Assembly: GCA_011056555.1 (NCBI GenBank)
Contig: DSEQ01000014.1
Coordinates: 1-53,499 of the forward strand
Length of the DNA stretch: 53,499 nucleotides
Direction: 5' to 3'
Origin: Candidatus Zixiibacteriota bacterium
GTDB taxonomy: Bacteria > Zixibacteria > MSB-5A5 > JAABVY01
How positions within the stretch are numbered: position 1 is the stretch's first letter; each line of letters opens with the position of its first letter. Positions 8,868 to 19,567 of the stretch are shown piece after piece. The notes beneath the pieces were generated by a model. It was not told the origin of the DNA. It searched no databases and saw only the letters and a list, made by a program, of their open reading frames with translations. Both the position numbers and the translations under genes were made by a program.

Positions 8868-10643
8868 TTAAGCTTTGCTGATTTTATCGATAACTCGCCT
8901 GTTATAGGCTGAATATATAGCACTTTTTTCCAGAAGACCCAGTAATTTTTCTTCATTGTCGTCGGCTACAACAGGAACGACATCAATATCCCGGGCGGCA
9001 ATCTTCTTCAGGGCCTCATCAAGCGTATCCTCGGGAGAGACATGGGCGGGGTGCTTGTGTACAATATCGGCTGCAATCACCAGGGTATCCAGACCGGTAG
9101 ATGTTGCGATATAGCGCAGGTCCTGAAACGAGAGTGTCCCGAGCAGATTCCCTTTCGAGTCTATAACAGGGAAGTGATCGTCACGAGTCTCCTCAAATAT
9201 ATGCAGCAGCTGGTGAAGCGGGGTGTTGTGGGGAATGCTTACATATTTGTCGTTCATTACCTCCTTGACCCGTATAGACGATAGAATCGCCACATCCCGT
9301 CCGCTTCTCAGCTTGACGCCTCTGCGGGAGAGCTTAAGAGTATAGATAGACTCGCCGTCGATCCGGCGTGAGATCAGGGTGGCAAAGACGCAGGTGATCA
9401 TCAGCGCCAGTATTATCTGGTAGTCGCCGGTCATCTCAAAGATAATCAATATGGCCGTAATCGGGGCGTGAGTTGTGGCGGCCACGACCCCGGCCATGCC
9501 CACCAGCGCATATGCCCCCGAGGTGGCCGTGGCATCAGGGAAGAGTTGATGCACCAGGTACCCAAAAAATCCACCCGCCACCGCGCCCATAAAGAGTGAC
9601 GGCGCAAAGATTCCGCCTGAATTTCCGGAACCGAGAGTCAGCGAGGTGGCCAGAATCTTGGCCAGAACCAGGATTCCCAGGAGCAGGAAGGGCACACCGC
9701 CGATCAGTGCCAACTCGATTGTATCATAGCCGTCGGCAAAGACCTGGGGCAGGAAAAGCCCCACGATGCCGAGCATCAAGCCCCCCAGCGCGGGCTTTAG
9801 GAAACCCTTGATTTTCAGCTTCTCAAATAAATCCTCAGTGAAGTAGAGGACTTTTGTGAAGAATTTTCCTATTACCGCAGTAAATCCCCCCAGCAGTATA
9901 TAGAGCGGGATTTCATATGCTGATACGAGAGCATGTTCCCGGGGAATATCGAAGGCGGGGCTGTCGCCCAGAATAGAACGCGAGATTACCGAGGCGATAA
10001 CCGAGGATAAGATCACGGGCGAGAAGGTTCGGATTCCAAAATCGCCCAAAATTATCTCCAGGGCAAAGATTACACCGGCAATCGGTGCATTAAAGACGGC
10101 CGAAATGCCCGCCGCCGCACCGCATCCAACCAGAATCTTGACCCTTTCTCCCGACATGCGGAACATTTGACCTATTATGGAACCAATCGTCGATCCGATC
10201 TGGACAATCGGACCCTCACGGCCGGCCGAGCCGCCTGACCCGATACACAAGGCCGAGGCGATTGATTTAGCGATGGCCACACGGGGACGAATTATACCGC
10301 CGCGCAGGGCCACGGACTCCATCACTTCCGGAACGCCATGTCCCCTGGCCTCGCGGGCATAGCGATATACTATCGGTCCGACCAGCAGACCTCCCAGGAG
10401 CGGTATTAGCGGTATCCAGAATTTCCAGTTTACTATAAATTGATTTAGATAGGACAGTGAATATCCAAAGAACAGCTGTTTGGCCTGTTCGATCAGCCAG
10501 ATAAAGAGCACCGCTCCCAGCCCGGTCGAGATTCCGACAATAAATGACAGCAGGATAAGTATCTGGGTTTCTGAGGGCTTATGGTGACGGTAGTACCTTA
10601 TCCCCAGAAGCTGTAAATATCTTGGAAATCTGGCCAAACGCAT
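8868..10643 (-). CDS. ClC-family chloride channel/transporter with CBS domains
   Basis: A 591-residue membrane protein of the ClC family. It has 'GHGVPEV' in place of the usual GSGIP anion-selectivity motif, 'GREGPIVQIG' carrying the gating glutamate, and 'GSGNSGGIFAPSLF'. Two CBS domains occupy about residues 445-585 ('VKEVMNDKYVSIPHNTPL'). At the internal proton glutamate position the sequence is 'FALEIILGD', with Glu one residue before the E. coli E203 site, so channel or exchanger mode cannot be settled. Function: Cl-/anion movement across the inner membrane, gated by nucleotides through the CBS pair. There is no ribosome binding site and a -10 box lies 8 bases before the ATG, so it may be leaderless. 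It forms a unit with the M50/HlyD gene. Confidence 0.92.
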   Translation of the reverse strand: MRLARFPRYLQLLGIRYYRHHKPSETQILILLSFIVGISTGLGAVLFIWLIEQAKQLFFGYSLSYLNQFIVNWKFWIPLIPLLGGLLVGPIVYRYAREARGHGVPEVMESVALRGGIIRPRVAIAKSIASALCIGSGGSAGREGPIVQIGSTIGSIIGQMFRMSGERVKILVGCGAAAGISAVFNAPIAGVIFALEIILGDFGIRTFSPVILSSVIASVISRSILGDSPAFDIPREHALVSAYEIPLYILLGGFTAVIGKFFTKVLYFTEDLFEKLKIKGFLKPALGGLMLGIVGLFLPQVFADGYDTIELALIGGVPFLLLGILVLAKILATSLTLGSGNSGGIFAPSLFMGAVAGGFFGYLVHQLFPDATATSGAYALVGMAGVVAATTHAPITAILIIFEMTGDYQIILALMITCVFATLISRRIDGESIYTLKLSRRGVKLRSGRDVAILSSIRVKEVMNDKYVSIPHNTPLHQLLHIFEETRDDHFPVIDSKGNLLGTLSFQDLRYIATSTGLDTLVIAADIVHKHPAHVSPEDTLDEALKKIAARDIDVVPVVADDNEEKLLGLLEKSAIYSAYNRRVIDKISKA

Positions 10644-10651
10644 AACTGGAA

Positions 10652-10679
10652 ATAATAATCATAAGTCCGCTTTAAACAA
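10652..10679 (-). promoter_or_regulatory. Putative promoter of the ClC-M50 unit
   Basis: On the minus strand, TTGTTT (10674-10679), 16 bases, then TATTAT (10652-10657). Only 8 bases separate the -10 box from the ClC start codon, so transcription would begin at or next to the ATG. Confidence 0.45.
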
Positions 10680-10706
10680 GCTCTTTTTGAGGCTGGAAAT
10701 GCTAAT

Positions 10707-10739
10707 AAAAAAATCCCCCCGCAGCCGGGAGGATTTTTT
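10707..10739. terminator. Bidirectional terminator
   Basis: An A-run, a C/G-rich stem (AATCC...GGATT with an inner CCCC/GGGA pairing) and a T-run: AAAAAATCC and GGATTTTTT flank the loop. It lies 18 bases beyond the stop of the minus-strand PDZ gene and separates it from the ClC-M50 unit. Confidence 0.8.
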
Positions 10740-10756
10740 ATAAGCTATATCTCTGA

Positions 10757-11767
10757 TTAATCCAGATCTTTTTTCAGCTCCTGGAGTTCATCTCTCAGTT
10801 CATCCAGCTGTTCACGCAGTTCTTCCATCTCTTCGCGAAATTCCTCGCCGAATTCCTTGTTGAATTCCTCGTAGTCGAAGTCAAAATCATCGGGATCGAA
10901 GTTCCACTGGAAATGATGCGGGTCGGGAATCTGAATTATTCCCGGTTCGCCTTCCTGACCGCCAAAAAGACCAAACCACCGATCGTCGAATTCGCGTTCG
11001 GCGATCTCGGCGGTAAACTTCATATCCGAGCCCTTGCGCACCACTTCGATATCGAGCTTCTCACCTTCTTCATGCTCACGGATTATGGATGAGACTTCTG
11101 AGGGCGTGCTGACATCCTTGCCGTTTAAAGCGACAATGACGTCACCGGCTTTCAGACCGGCCTTATCGGCGGGAGAGTCCTTTTCAACCTCGGTAACCAG
11201 GACACCATCATCGACTTCAAAATATTCGGCCAACTGCTCGCTCATTGACTGCAGCGCAACGCCGAGATATCCGCCTCTGGTCATCTCCTGGAAAAACTGG
11301 GTGTATTTCTTTGTTTTGGGAGCTTCCAGGGAGAAACGCCGGTCTTTGCGCTCTTCGGATTCACCCAGAACGACTGAAATATCCTGCTTTTCGCCGTCAC
11401 GGTATATGACCATGTCGACCTTCTCCCCCGGCTTTTTATTTTTTATGGCCCTGGAGAGATCGCCTGAATCATCAACGACATCGGAACCAAGCCGAACGAT
11501 AACATCACCCTCCTTCAGGCCGCTTTTATGTGCCGGTGAATCATCAATGACATCGTTGATCAGCACTCCTTCTTCCACTTCGATGCCGAGCGCTTCAGCG
11601 ATATCCTCGGTCAGATCCTGCATATAAACGCCGAGCCAGGCCTTTTTATAGGCTTCAGCCTGTTCATCTCCGGATGGCTCCGCCAGAAGCATATTGCTGC
11701 CCAGAAACAGGCCGACGGCCAGTACCAGAGAAACGGTTAAAAGAATTTGATTTCGAAATCTTCTCAT
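10757..11767 (-). CDS. Secreted protein with two PDZ domains and a C-terminal acidic coiled coil
   Basis: A 336-residue protein. A signal peptide (about 1-30, cleavage near 'MLLA-EP') is followed by PDZ 1 (about 45-135, 'KAWLGVYMQDL', 'SPAHKSGLKEGDVIVRL') and PDZ 2 (about 160-260, 'GGYLGVALQ', 'DSPADKAGLKAGDVIVAL'). The last 60 residues are an acidic region and a Glu/Leu heptad coiled coil ('REEMEELREQLDELRDEL'). It lacks the trypsin-like domain of HtrA/DegP, so it is not a protease by itself; it probably recognises C-termini or scaffolds partners in the periplasm. GAGGAGG lies 9 bases before the ATG. It ends at a bidirectional terminator. Confidence 0.88.
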   Translation of the reverse strand: MRRFRNQILLTVSLVLAVGLFLGSNMLLAEPSGDEQAEAYKKAWLGVYMQDLTEDIAEALGIEVEEGVLINDVIDDSPAHKSGLKEGDVIVRLGSDVVDDSGDLSRAIKNKKPGEKVDMVIYRDGEKQDISVVLGESEERKDRRFSLEAPKTKKYTQFFQEMTRGGYLGVALQSMSEQLAEYFEVDDGVLVTEVEKDSPADKAGLKAGDVIVALNGKDVSTPSEVSSIIREHEEGEKLDIEVVRKGSDMKFTAEIAEREFDDRWFGLFGGQEGEPGIIQIPDPHHFQWNFDPDDFDFDYEEFNKEFGEEFREEMEELREQLDELRDELQELKKDLD

Positions 11768-11844
11768 GGTTTATATCCTCCTCGTATTTTGTATTCGTTC
11801 ACCCTCTTTTTTACTTAGATTTTTCGGGGAGGTTTCTTATTTTT

Positions 11845-12261
11845 TCAGACTATCTCGATTTCAATTTCAAATTCGGTACGATCTTTAAGTGTTTGGGAGA
11901 CAGCACAATATTTATCCATCGACAGACCCACAGCTTTCCGGGCCTTCTTTTCTGTCAGACCCTCGCCGGAAAGAACATATTGCAGTTTCATTTTATTAAA
12001 ATACTTCGGGTAGTGTTCCCGCTGGTAAGCGGCTATTTTTACCTCGCAACGGGTCAATTCTATCTTCATTTTGCTCAGGATGTTGAGCATATCTATGGCG
12101 GTGCAACTGGCAACGCTTAAAAGCAGAAGTTCCGTGGGGCGCATGCCGGTGTCATTCCCGCCCTTGTCTTTGGCCATATCGATTACTATGGAATGTCCTG
12201 ATTTTTCGCCGGTGGCAACCAATTGTCTGTCACCCGTCCATTTAACATTCGCCTCAATCAT
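11845..12261 (-). CDS. OsmC/Ohr-family protein
   Basis: A 138-residue OsmC-fold protein. It carries the two conserved cysteines of the family, in 'SVASCTAIDML' and 'MDKYCAVSQTL', which reduce organic hydroperoxides in characterised members. The ATG at 12261 is chosen because GAGGAG lies 9 bases upstream; an ATG 39 bases further upstream gives a charged, non-conserved extension. The 'GGNDTGMRPTELLL' segment before the first Cys is typical of the YhfA/OsmC subgroup rather than Ohr. No partner reductant gene is adjacent. Probably a cytoplasmic thiol peroxidase, though many OsmC subgroup members have no proven substrate. Confidence 0.88.
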   Translation of the reverse strand: MIEANVKWTGDRQLVATGEKSGHSIVIDMAKDKGGNDTGMRPTELLLLSVASCTAIDMLNILSKMKIELTRCEVKIAAYQREHYPKYFNKMKLQYVLSGEGLTEKKARKAVGLSMDKYCAVSQTLKDRTEFEIEIEIV

Positions 12262-12373
12262 AGAATCAGTCTCCTCGTCTGAACTTTTGTTCCATGTCAT
12301 TTATAGCACTATAAGCAACTGATTTAGCCGAGAGTTCCGATAATTAGACTGAGCGATAAGCGGAGCAGACCAT

Positions 12374-12760
12374 TTAATAGCAGGCTACCGCCTCAATTTC
12401 CACCTTAGCATTCTTAGGCAGGCAGGCCACCTCAAATGCGGCACGTGCCGGCGGATCAGAGGTGAAGTACTGTTCATAGATTTCATTCATGGATAGAAAA
12501 TCGTCCATGCTGTCAAGGAAGACTGTGGTCTTGACTACATTGTCCAATCCGAGTCCGGCCTCCTTCAGTACCGCCTTGAGATTTTCCAGTGCCTGACGTG
12601 TCTGCTCGGATACCCCGCCTTGAATAATTTCCCCGGTAACCGGATCGATTGGGATTTGACCGGAGCAGAAAACAAATCCCCGGCATTCGCATTTTATCGC
12701 CTGGCTGTATGGTCCGATGGCCCCGGGCGCCTGGTCTGTTGAGATGACATCACGTTTCAT
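12374..12760 (-). CDS. ridA: RidA family enamine/imine deaminase
   Basis: A 128-residue protein of usual RidA (YjgF/YER057c/UK114) length. It shows 'GAIGPYSQAIK', 'FCSGQIPIDP', the conserved catalytic-site Arg in 'DPPARAAFEVACLP', and 'KVEIEAVA' near the end. Characterised members hydrolyse reactive enamine/imine intermediates formed by PLP enzymes such as threonine dehydratase, releasing 2-ketoacids and ammonia. GGGAG sits 6 bases before the ATG. It stands alone between short intergenic gaps on the minus strand, with a strong terminator-like hairpin upstream that insulates it from the next minus-strand gene. Confidence 0.95.
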   Translation of the reverse strand: MKRDVISTDQAPGAIGPYSQAIKCECRGFVFCSGQIPIDPVTGEIIQGGVSEQTRQALENLKAVLKEAGLGLDNVVKTTVFLDSMDDFLSMNEIYEQYFTSDPPARAAFEVACLPKNAKVEIEAVACY

Positions 12761-12920
12761 GATAAACTCCCATGGTTTTATATTTTCCGGATAGCAATAT
12801 AATTTGATTTATGGAGTAATCAAAAGGTTTTAAGCAGGAGCCGAATCTCATAGCCTGCGCTGCGGCCCGCTTCGGCGAGGCCCCGAGGTGATATCAGACG
12901 CCATAATGTGCATATATTAT

Positions 12921-12953
12921 AAAAGAATCCCGTCAAGCTGACGGGATTCTTTT
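12921..12953. terminator. Bidirectional intrinsic terminator
   Basis: A perfect 15-base-pair stem (12921-12935 with 12939-12953, loop AGC) starts with AAAAGAATCCC and ends in GGGATTCTTTT, with a T-run on both strands. It lies 21 bases past the stop of the minus-strand gene at 12974-13594. Confidence 0.9.
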
Positions 12954-12973
12954 TGAAAGGCGGGTAGAGTATT

Positions 12974-13594
12974 TCAAGAGGTGTAACTTCTCACCATCAG
13001 CAAGACCGACTGGAGAGAGGTTGTAATATTGGTCAGGGTTTTTGAGTAACGTTTCAAAAGTTCCGAATACTGCCAGCGCATGGAAAAAGCTTTCTCCGGA
13101 AAGCTGAAAAGATCCAGAAGAGCTTTTCGATGGGTCTCGTCGATGTATCTGACAACGTAATAAGGGTAATCACCGACATCATGCTTTACAGGTTCGCCCT
13201 TCTTGATCATATCGCGAACCTGTTCCACTTTTTCCAGCACCACTGTGCCGAAACACCAGGGCGACATGAAAACTCCCAGGCTGTCATCGGCCGTATAGAA
13301 TTTTTTTATGGTTCCCAGGACAATTTCGAGAATCAATTTGCGGCTCCTGTAAAAAGCCTTGGCTTCCATGGAATCTTCAGGAGTGTCAGCCAGCTTATTC
13401 TCAACTTCCTGGTAGAGCGGTGCAGCTCGGTCCCAGAGCTTTTCCAGAAAGTCGTAGTATTTTTCTATATAAACCTTAACCCCCTCTGAGATGCTGACTA
13501 TATACCAGCCATTTTCATCTCGTTTTATCTTGGGTTCCGGAATCTTGTCCAGTCGGTCTTCAGGAAAACCTCTCTTACATATGTTGCTCAGCAT
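12974..13594 (-). CDS. Unrecognised 206-residue soluble protein
   Basis: I do not recognise this family. The start at 13594 is set by AAGGAGG six bases upstream; the frame stays open for 34 more codons but that stretch looks non-coding. The protein is mostly alpha-helical in composition, basic and aromatic, with no signal peptide or membrane segment. It begins 'MLSNICKRGFPEDR', has a 'DENGWYIVSISEGVKVYIEK' segment, and ends in a Ser/Thr-rich amphipathic helix. There are two cysteines (Cys6 and one in 'SPWCFGTVV'), without a metal-binding spacing. It has its own terminator and is divergent from ruvX. Coding is well supported by the ribosome binding site; function is open. Confidence 0.75.
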   Translation of the reverse strand: MLSNICKRGFPEDRLDKIPEPKIKRDENGWYIVSISEGVKVYIEKYYDFLEKLWDRAAPLYQEVENKLADTPEDSMEAKAFYRSRKLILEIVLGTIKKFYTADDSLGVFMSPWCFGTVVLEKVEQVRDMIKKGEPVKHDVGDYPYYVVRYIDETHRKALLDLFSFPEKAFSMRWQYSELLKRYSKTLTNITTSLQSVLLMVRSYTS

Positions 13595-13840
13595 TGCTGA
13601 CCTCCTTAAACGACCTTTTGTTCTAATCCTTATTTCAGCAACAGTTGTGCCATCGTCCTGGATTTGCGGAGGCCAAAATCGAGGAGCCCGGCACACCGTC
13701 GCATTCCTTTAAATAGCAATAAGATGGATGGATTATGTAAGCTCCTGCAGCGGGTCAGTAGCGGGCTGTTTCCAGACGTATAGCATTACTTTGCATTTAT
13801 CAGTATGCATTAAAATGCATAAATGTTGACTGTTCTGATG

Positions 13841-13869
13841 TTGCACATGGCCAATGGATTGCGTATATA
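13841..13869 (+). promoter_or_regulatory. Putative promoter of ruvX
   Basis: TTGCAC (13841-13846), 17 bases, then TATATA (13864-13869). The -10 box ends 7 bases before the ruvX ATG at 13877, which has no ribosome binding site, so the transcript is probably leaderless. Confidence 0.5.
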
Positions 13870-13876
13870 TTTGCGT

Positions 13877-14290
13877 ATGAGAATAATGGCAATTGATTTC
13901 GGCACGAAAAAGATCGGCCTGGCATTTACAGATCCGACACTTAGTTTCGTTTCCAGGACATTGACATTAAGGGTTAAATCAGAAAAAGAGGCGGCCCAGA
14001 AGGCGGTCGAATTTGTTTCTTCGGAGGACGTTCACAAGATTATTCTGGGATATCCGCTAAATGATGATGGCACAAAGAGCGAGATGACCCACAGAGTGGA
14101 AGATTTCAGAAAGCGCCTGGAGCAGCTTGTCGATATAGAAATCGAATATTCGGATGAACGTTACACCTCCGAAGAGGCGGAAAAATATCTGCATCAGATG
14201 GGTAAAAGTATTAAGGGAAACAAGAACAGGATCGATGCTATAAGTGCGGCCCTGATTCTGAACGATTACCTCGGGGAACAGAGGCGATGA
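13877..14290 (+). CDS. ruvX: Putative Holliday junction resolvase RuvX (YqgF)
   Basis: A 137-residue protein of the usual YqgF/RuvX length with an RNase H-like fold. It begins 'MRIMAIDFGTKKIGLAFTD' (metal-binding Asp in 'IDFGTKKIG'), has 'IILGYPLNDDGTKSEM' and 'YSDERYTSEEAE', and ends with 'KNRIDAISAALILNDYL' carrying the last acidic residue. Family members process Holliday junctions or pre-16S rRNA ends. An in-frame extension to 13823 exists but does not match the family. A tiny membrane peptide gene and mltG follow; the ruvX-mltG neighbourhood is common in bacteria. Confidence 0.92.
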   Translation: MRIMAIDFGTKKIGLAFTDPTLSFVSRTLTLRVKSEKEAAQKAVEFVSSEDVHKIILGYPLNDDGTKSEMTHRVEDFRKRLEQLVDIEIEYSDERYTSEEAEKYLHQMGKSIKGNKNRIDAISAALILNDYLGEQRR

Positions 14291-14294
14291 TTTA

Positions 14295-14414
14295 ATGCTG
14301 AGAGCGGTTTTCTCAATTTTAGTTTCTGTAATAATAATGCTTGCGGCAGTTCTTTATTTTCCTATGAGCTGGCTGGCAGACATTTTTGCGCACCTCGGGA
14401 GAGCGAAAACTTGA
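14295..14414 (+). CDS. 39-residue single-span membrane peptide between ruvX and mltG
   Basis: An ATG at 14295, four bases after the ruvX stop, opens 39 codons ending in TGA at 14412-14414. The product has one hydrophobic helix (about residues 3-24, 'VFSILVSVIIMLAAVLYF') followed by an amphipathic 'SWLADIFAHLGRAK' tail. GAGG lies 10 bases before the start. Its stop overlaps the TTG start of mltG (TTGA), a classic translational coupling signal. No family is recognised. By position it may act with MltG in the inner membrane, or serve mainly to drive mltG translation. Confidence 0.6.
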   Translation: MLRAVFSILVSVIIMLAAVLYFPMSWLADIFAHLGRAKT

Positions 14415-15403
14415 AAAGAATTTTGCTGATTATCCTGGTTATTGCACTGGGAATGCTGGTTTATTTCGGGCTTTACCTAGGGGGCGACGCTAATCCCACC
14501 AATGGAAATATTTATCTAATGGTTCATCCGGGAGATGGTGCGGGCACCGTACTGCATCGCGCCGACAGCCTTGATCTCAAGCTCTCAAAAACAGCGGCGA
14601 AACTTTACTTGAGAATCTATGGCGCGGAGAGAAGGATTGTCCCGGGCAGGTACACTGTCGAACCGGATGACTCGCGTCTGGACCTGTTGAAACGAATTCG
14701 TAACGGAGAAATCGATTATGTCTGGATCACAGTTCCGGAAGGCCTGACCGTTAATCGTACGATCGAGATTATGGCCGACCGCTCCGGAAGGACAGCACAG
14801 GAGTTTTTATTGCTGGCCAATGATCCCGAGTTCCTGAGTTCGCTGCCTTTTTCTCCGGAGGCCCTGGAGGGTTATCTGTTTCCGGAGACATACAAAGCCC
14901 CATATCACGCCGAGCCGGATTACCTGATCAATATTATGGTTAATGCGCTGTATGAATTTCTGGACAGCCGGCTTATGGCCCGTGCGGAGGAGATCGGTCT
15001 TGATGTAAAGGAGCTTTTGACCCTGGCATCATTGATAGAAGCAGAGACAGCCGCCAGAGAGGAGATGCCGGTTATATCGTCGGTCTTTCACAACCGGCTG
15101 AAAAGGGACATGCTGCTTCAATGTGATCCGACAGTTATCTATGCGCTGGGCGGACTGGATCGTCCTCTCTACACAAAGGATTTGAAAGTGGATTCCCCTT
15201 ACAATACATATTTATATAAAGGTCTCCCGCCCGGGCCGATTAACTCTCCCGGGCGCGATGCGATTCTGGCAGCCCTCTATCCCGACAGCACCAACTACTT
15301 ATTCTTTGTAGCTGACATCAGCGGCAGGCATGTCTTCAGCGCTACCAATGCAGAGCACGAGAAAGCAAGACGCGAAATAAAAAGAAAGCGGCGCCTTGAA
15401 TAA
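14411..15403 (+). CDS. mltG: Endolytic peptidoglycan transglycosylase MltG
   Basis: A 330-residue YceG/MltG-family protein anchored by one N-terminal helix (about 3-23). It has a LysM-like region ('GAGTVLHRADSLDLK' to 'YVWITVPEGLTVNRTIEIM') and the catalytic domain 'ALEGYLFPETY', 'LASLIEAETA' (catalytic Glu about 210), 'SVFHNRLKRDMLLQCDPT', and 'YNTYLYKGLPPGPINSPG'. MltG cleaves nascent glycan strands and so sets their length. The start is a TTG at 14411 with GGGAGAG about 8 bases upstream, overlapping the stop of the preceding membrane peptide. Confidence 0.95.
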   Translation: MKRILLIILVIALGMLVYFGLYLGGDANPTNGNIYLMVHPGDGAGTVLHRADSLDLKLSKTAAKLYLRIYGAERRIVPGRYTVEPDDSRLDLLKRIRNGEIDYVWITVPEGLTVNRTIEIMADRSGRTAQEFLLLANDPEFLSSLPFSPEALEGYLFPETYKAPYHAEPDYLINIMVNALYEFLDSRLMARAEEIGLDVKELLTLASLIEAETAAREEMPVISSVFHNRLKRDMLLQCDPTVIYALGGLDRPLYTKDLKVDSPYNTYLYKGLPPGPINSPGRDAILAALYPDSTNYLFFVADISGRHVFSATNAEHEKARREIKRKRRLE

Positions 15404-15583
15404 TTAAAGTCCTGCTCTCAATCCTCTCTATTTTTGCGCACAAACTTCCGGGATAAATGATGGACTCTATTCTAAAATAAATTTTTGCAGCAATAGTTTT
15501 TGTTGACTATATGTTAACTAAAAACCTAACTTGTCGAAAATTAGAATTAGATAACAACCTTTTTATTAGGAGGAGGGTATTCA

Positions 15584-15937
15584 ATGCCTGCCAAAAAGAA
15601 AGCCGCAAAGAAAAAAACAGCCACGAGAAAAAAAGCTGCCAAGAAAAAAGTAGCCAAGAGAAAACCCGCGGCTAAGAAGAAAACTGCTGCCAAGAAAAAA
15701 CCGGCCAAAAAGAAAGCTGCAGCAAAAAAGAAAACCGCCAAGAAGAAAACGGCCAAGAAAAAAACAACCAAAGCTAAAAAGACGGCAAAAAAAGCTGTGA
15801 AGAGGGCCAAGACCAAAGCCAAGAAGACCGTCAAGAAAGCGAAGCGGGCGACCAAGAAGGCCAAGACTAAAGCTAAGAAGACCGCTAAAAAGGCCAAGAA
15901 AACGGCCAAGAAGAAAATAACAAAAAAGAAAAAGTAA
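15584..15937 (+). CDS. Lys/Ala-rich histone H1-like protein
   Basis: A 117-residue, extremely basic, low-complexity protein built almost wholly from K, A, T, R and V in repeats such as 'AAKKKTA' and 'TKAKKTAKKA'. It starts 'MPAKKKAAKK'. The composition resembles bacterial H1-like DNA-compacting proteins (chlamydial HC2, AlgP-type tails). AGGAGGAGGG lies just upstream of the ATG, one of the strongest ribosome binding sites here, and a terminator follows, so high expression as a single-gene unit is likely. A possible weak promoter begins TTGACT near 15503. The arrangement of codons AAG/AAA interspersed with GCC/GCT argues for true coding. DNA or RNA binding is inferred. Confidence 0.85.
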   Translation: MPAKKKAAKKKTATRKKAAKKKVAKRKPAAKKKTAAKKKPAKKKAAAKKKTAKKKTAKKKTTKAKKTAKKAVKRAKTKAKKTVKKAKRATKKAKTKAKKTAKKAKKTAKKKITKKKK

Positions 15938-15963
15938 CCTGATACTTCCGAATACAGGAGAAG

Positions 15964-15986
15964 GCCGCCGCTGTGCGGCTTTTTTA
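15964..15986 (+). terminator. Intrinsic terminator of the histone-like gene
   Basis: GCCGC (15964-15968) pairs with GCGGC (15975-15979), followed by TTTTTT. It lies 26 bases past the stop codon. Confidence 0.75.
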
Positions 15987-16025
15987 TTCAACCTCCGCAA
16001 AATTCTCCTCTACGATTCCTGCTTC

Positions 16026-16053
16026 TTGACAAAACATTTTTTTATTATAGATT
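16026..16053 (+). promoter_or_regulatory. Putative promoter upstream of gatC
   Basis: TTGACA (16026-16031), 16 bases rich in T, then TAGATT (16048-16053). It precedes gatC and probably serves the whole gatC-kdsB-pyrG-kdsACD-lptC run, because no later strong terminator or promoter is visible before 21.7 kb. Confidence 0.5.
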
Positions 16054-16073
16054 CAATGCATTGGAGAAAAGTC

Positions 16074-16352
16074 ATGGGAATATCAACCGCAGAGGTAAAA
16101 AAGACAGCCTGGCTTGCAAGGCTGGGTTTTGAAGAAACAGAGATCGGGAAATTGCAGGAGAATCTCTCTGCCATTCTCGATTATTTCAAGATCCTGAACG
16201 AGGTCGAGACCTCGGGTATTGAACCCGAACGGATGAAGCCGGGCGCACCTCTCCGAGATGATGATCCCTGCGAATCATTGCCCAGGGCCGAGGCGTTGAA
16301 GAACGCTCCGGCGATAAAGGATGGAATGTTTAAAGTTCCAAAGGTGATATAG
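16074..16352 (+). CDS. gatC: Asp/Glu-tRNA amidotransferase subunit C
   Basis: A 92-residue GatC with the family pattern: N-terminal 'VKKTAWLARLGFEETEI', 'LSAILDYFKILNEVETSGIEP', 'LRDDDP', and a C-terminal 'FKVPKVI'. GatC stabilises GatA in the GatCAB complex that amidates misacylated Glu-tRNA(Gln) and Asp-tRNA(Asn). GGAG precedes the ATG at 16074 with suitable spacing; an upstream in-frame TTG coincides with the promoter. gatA and gatB are not next to it, so the complex is encoded at separate loci. Confidence 0.92.
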   Translation: MGISTAEVKKTAWLARLGFEETEIGKLQENLSAILDYFKILNEVETSGIEPERMKPGAPLRDDDPCESLPRAEALKNAPAIKDGMFKVPKVI

Positions 16353-16354
16353 CC

Positions 16355-19566
<3,212 letters not shown>

Positions 19567-19567
19567 T

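Noticed and set aside
12840..12905. GC-rich stretch resembling a tRNA arm
   Set aside because: It cannot be folded into a cloverleaf with a TTC loop or acceptor stem.
15547..16000. Minus-strand Phe/Leu-rich frames opposite the histone-like gene
   Set aside because: They are the complement of Lys/Ala repeats; the plus-strand frame has the ribosome binding site and terminator.
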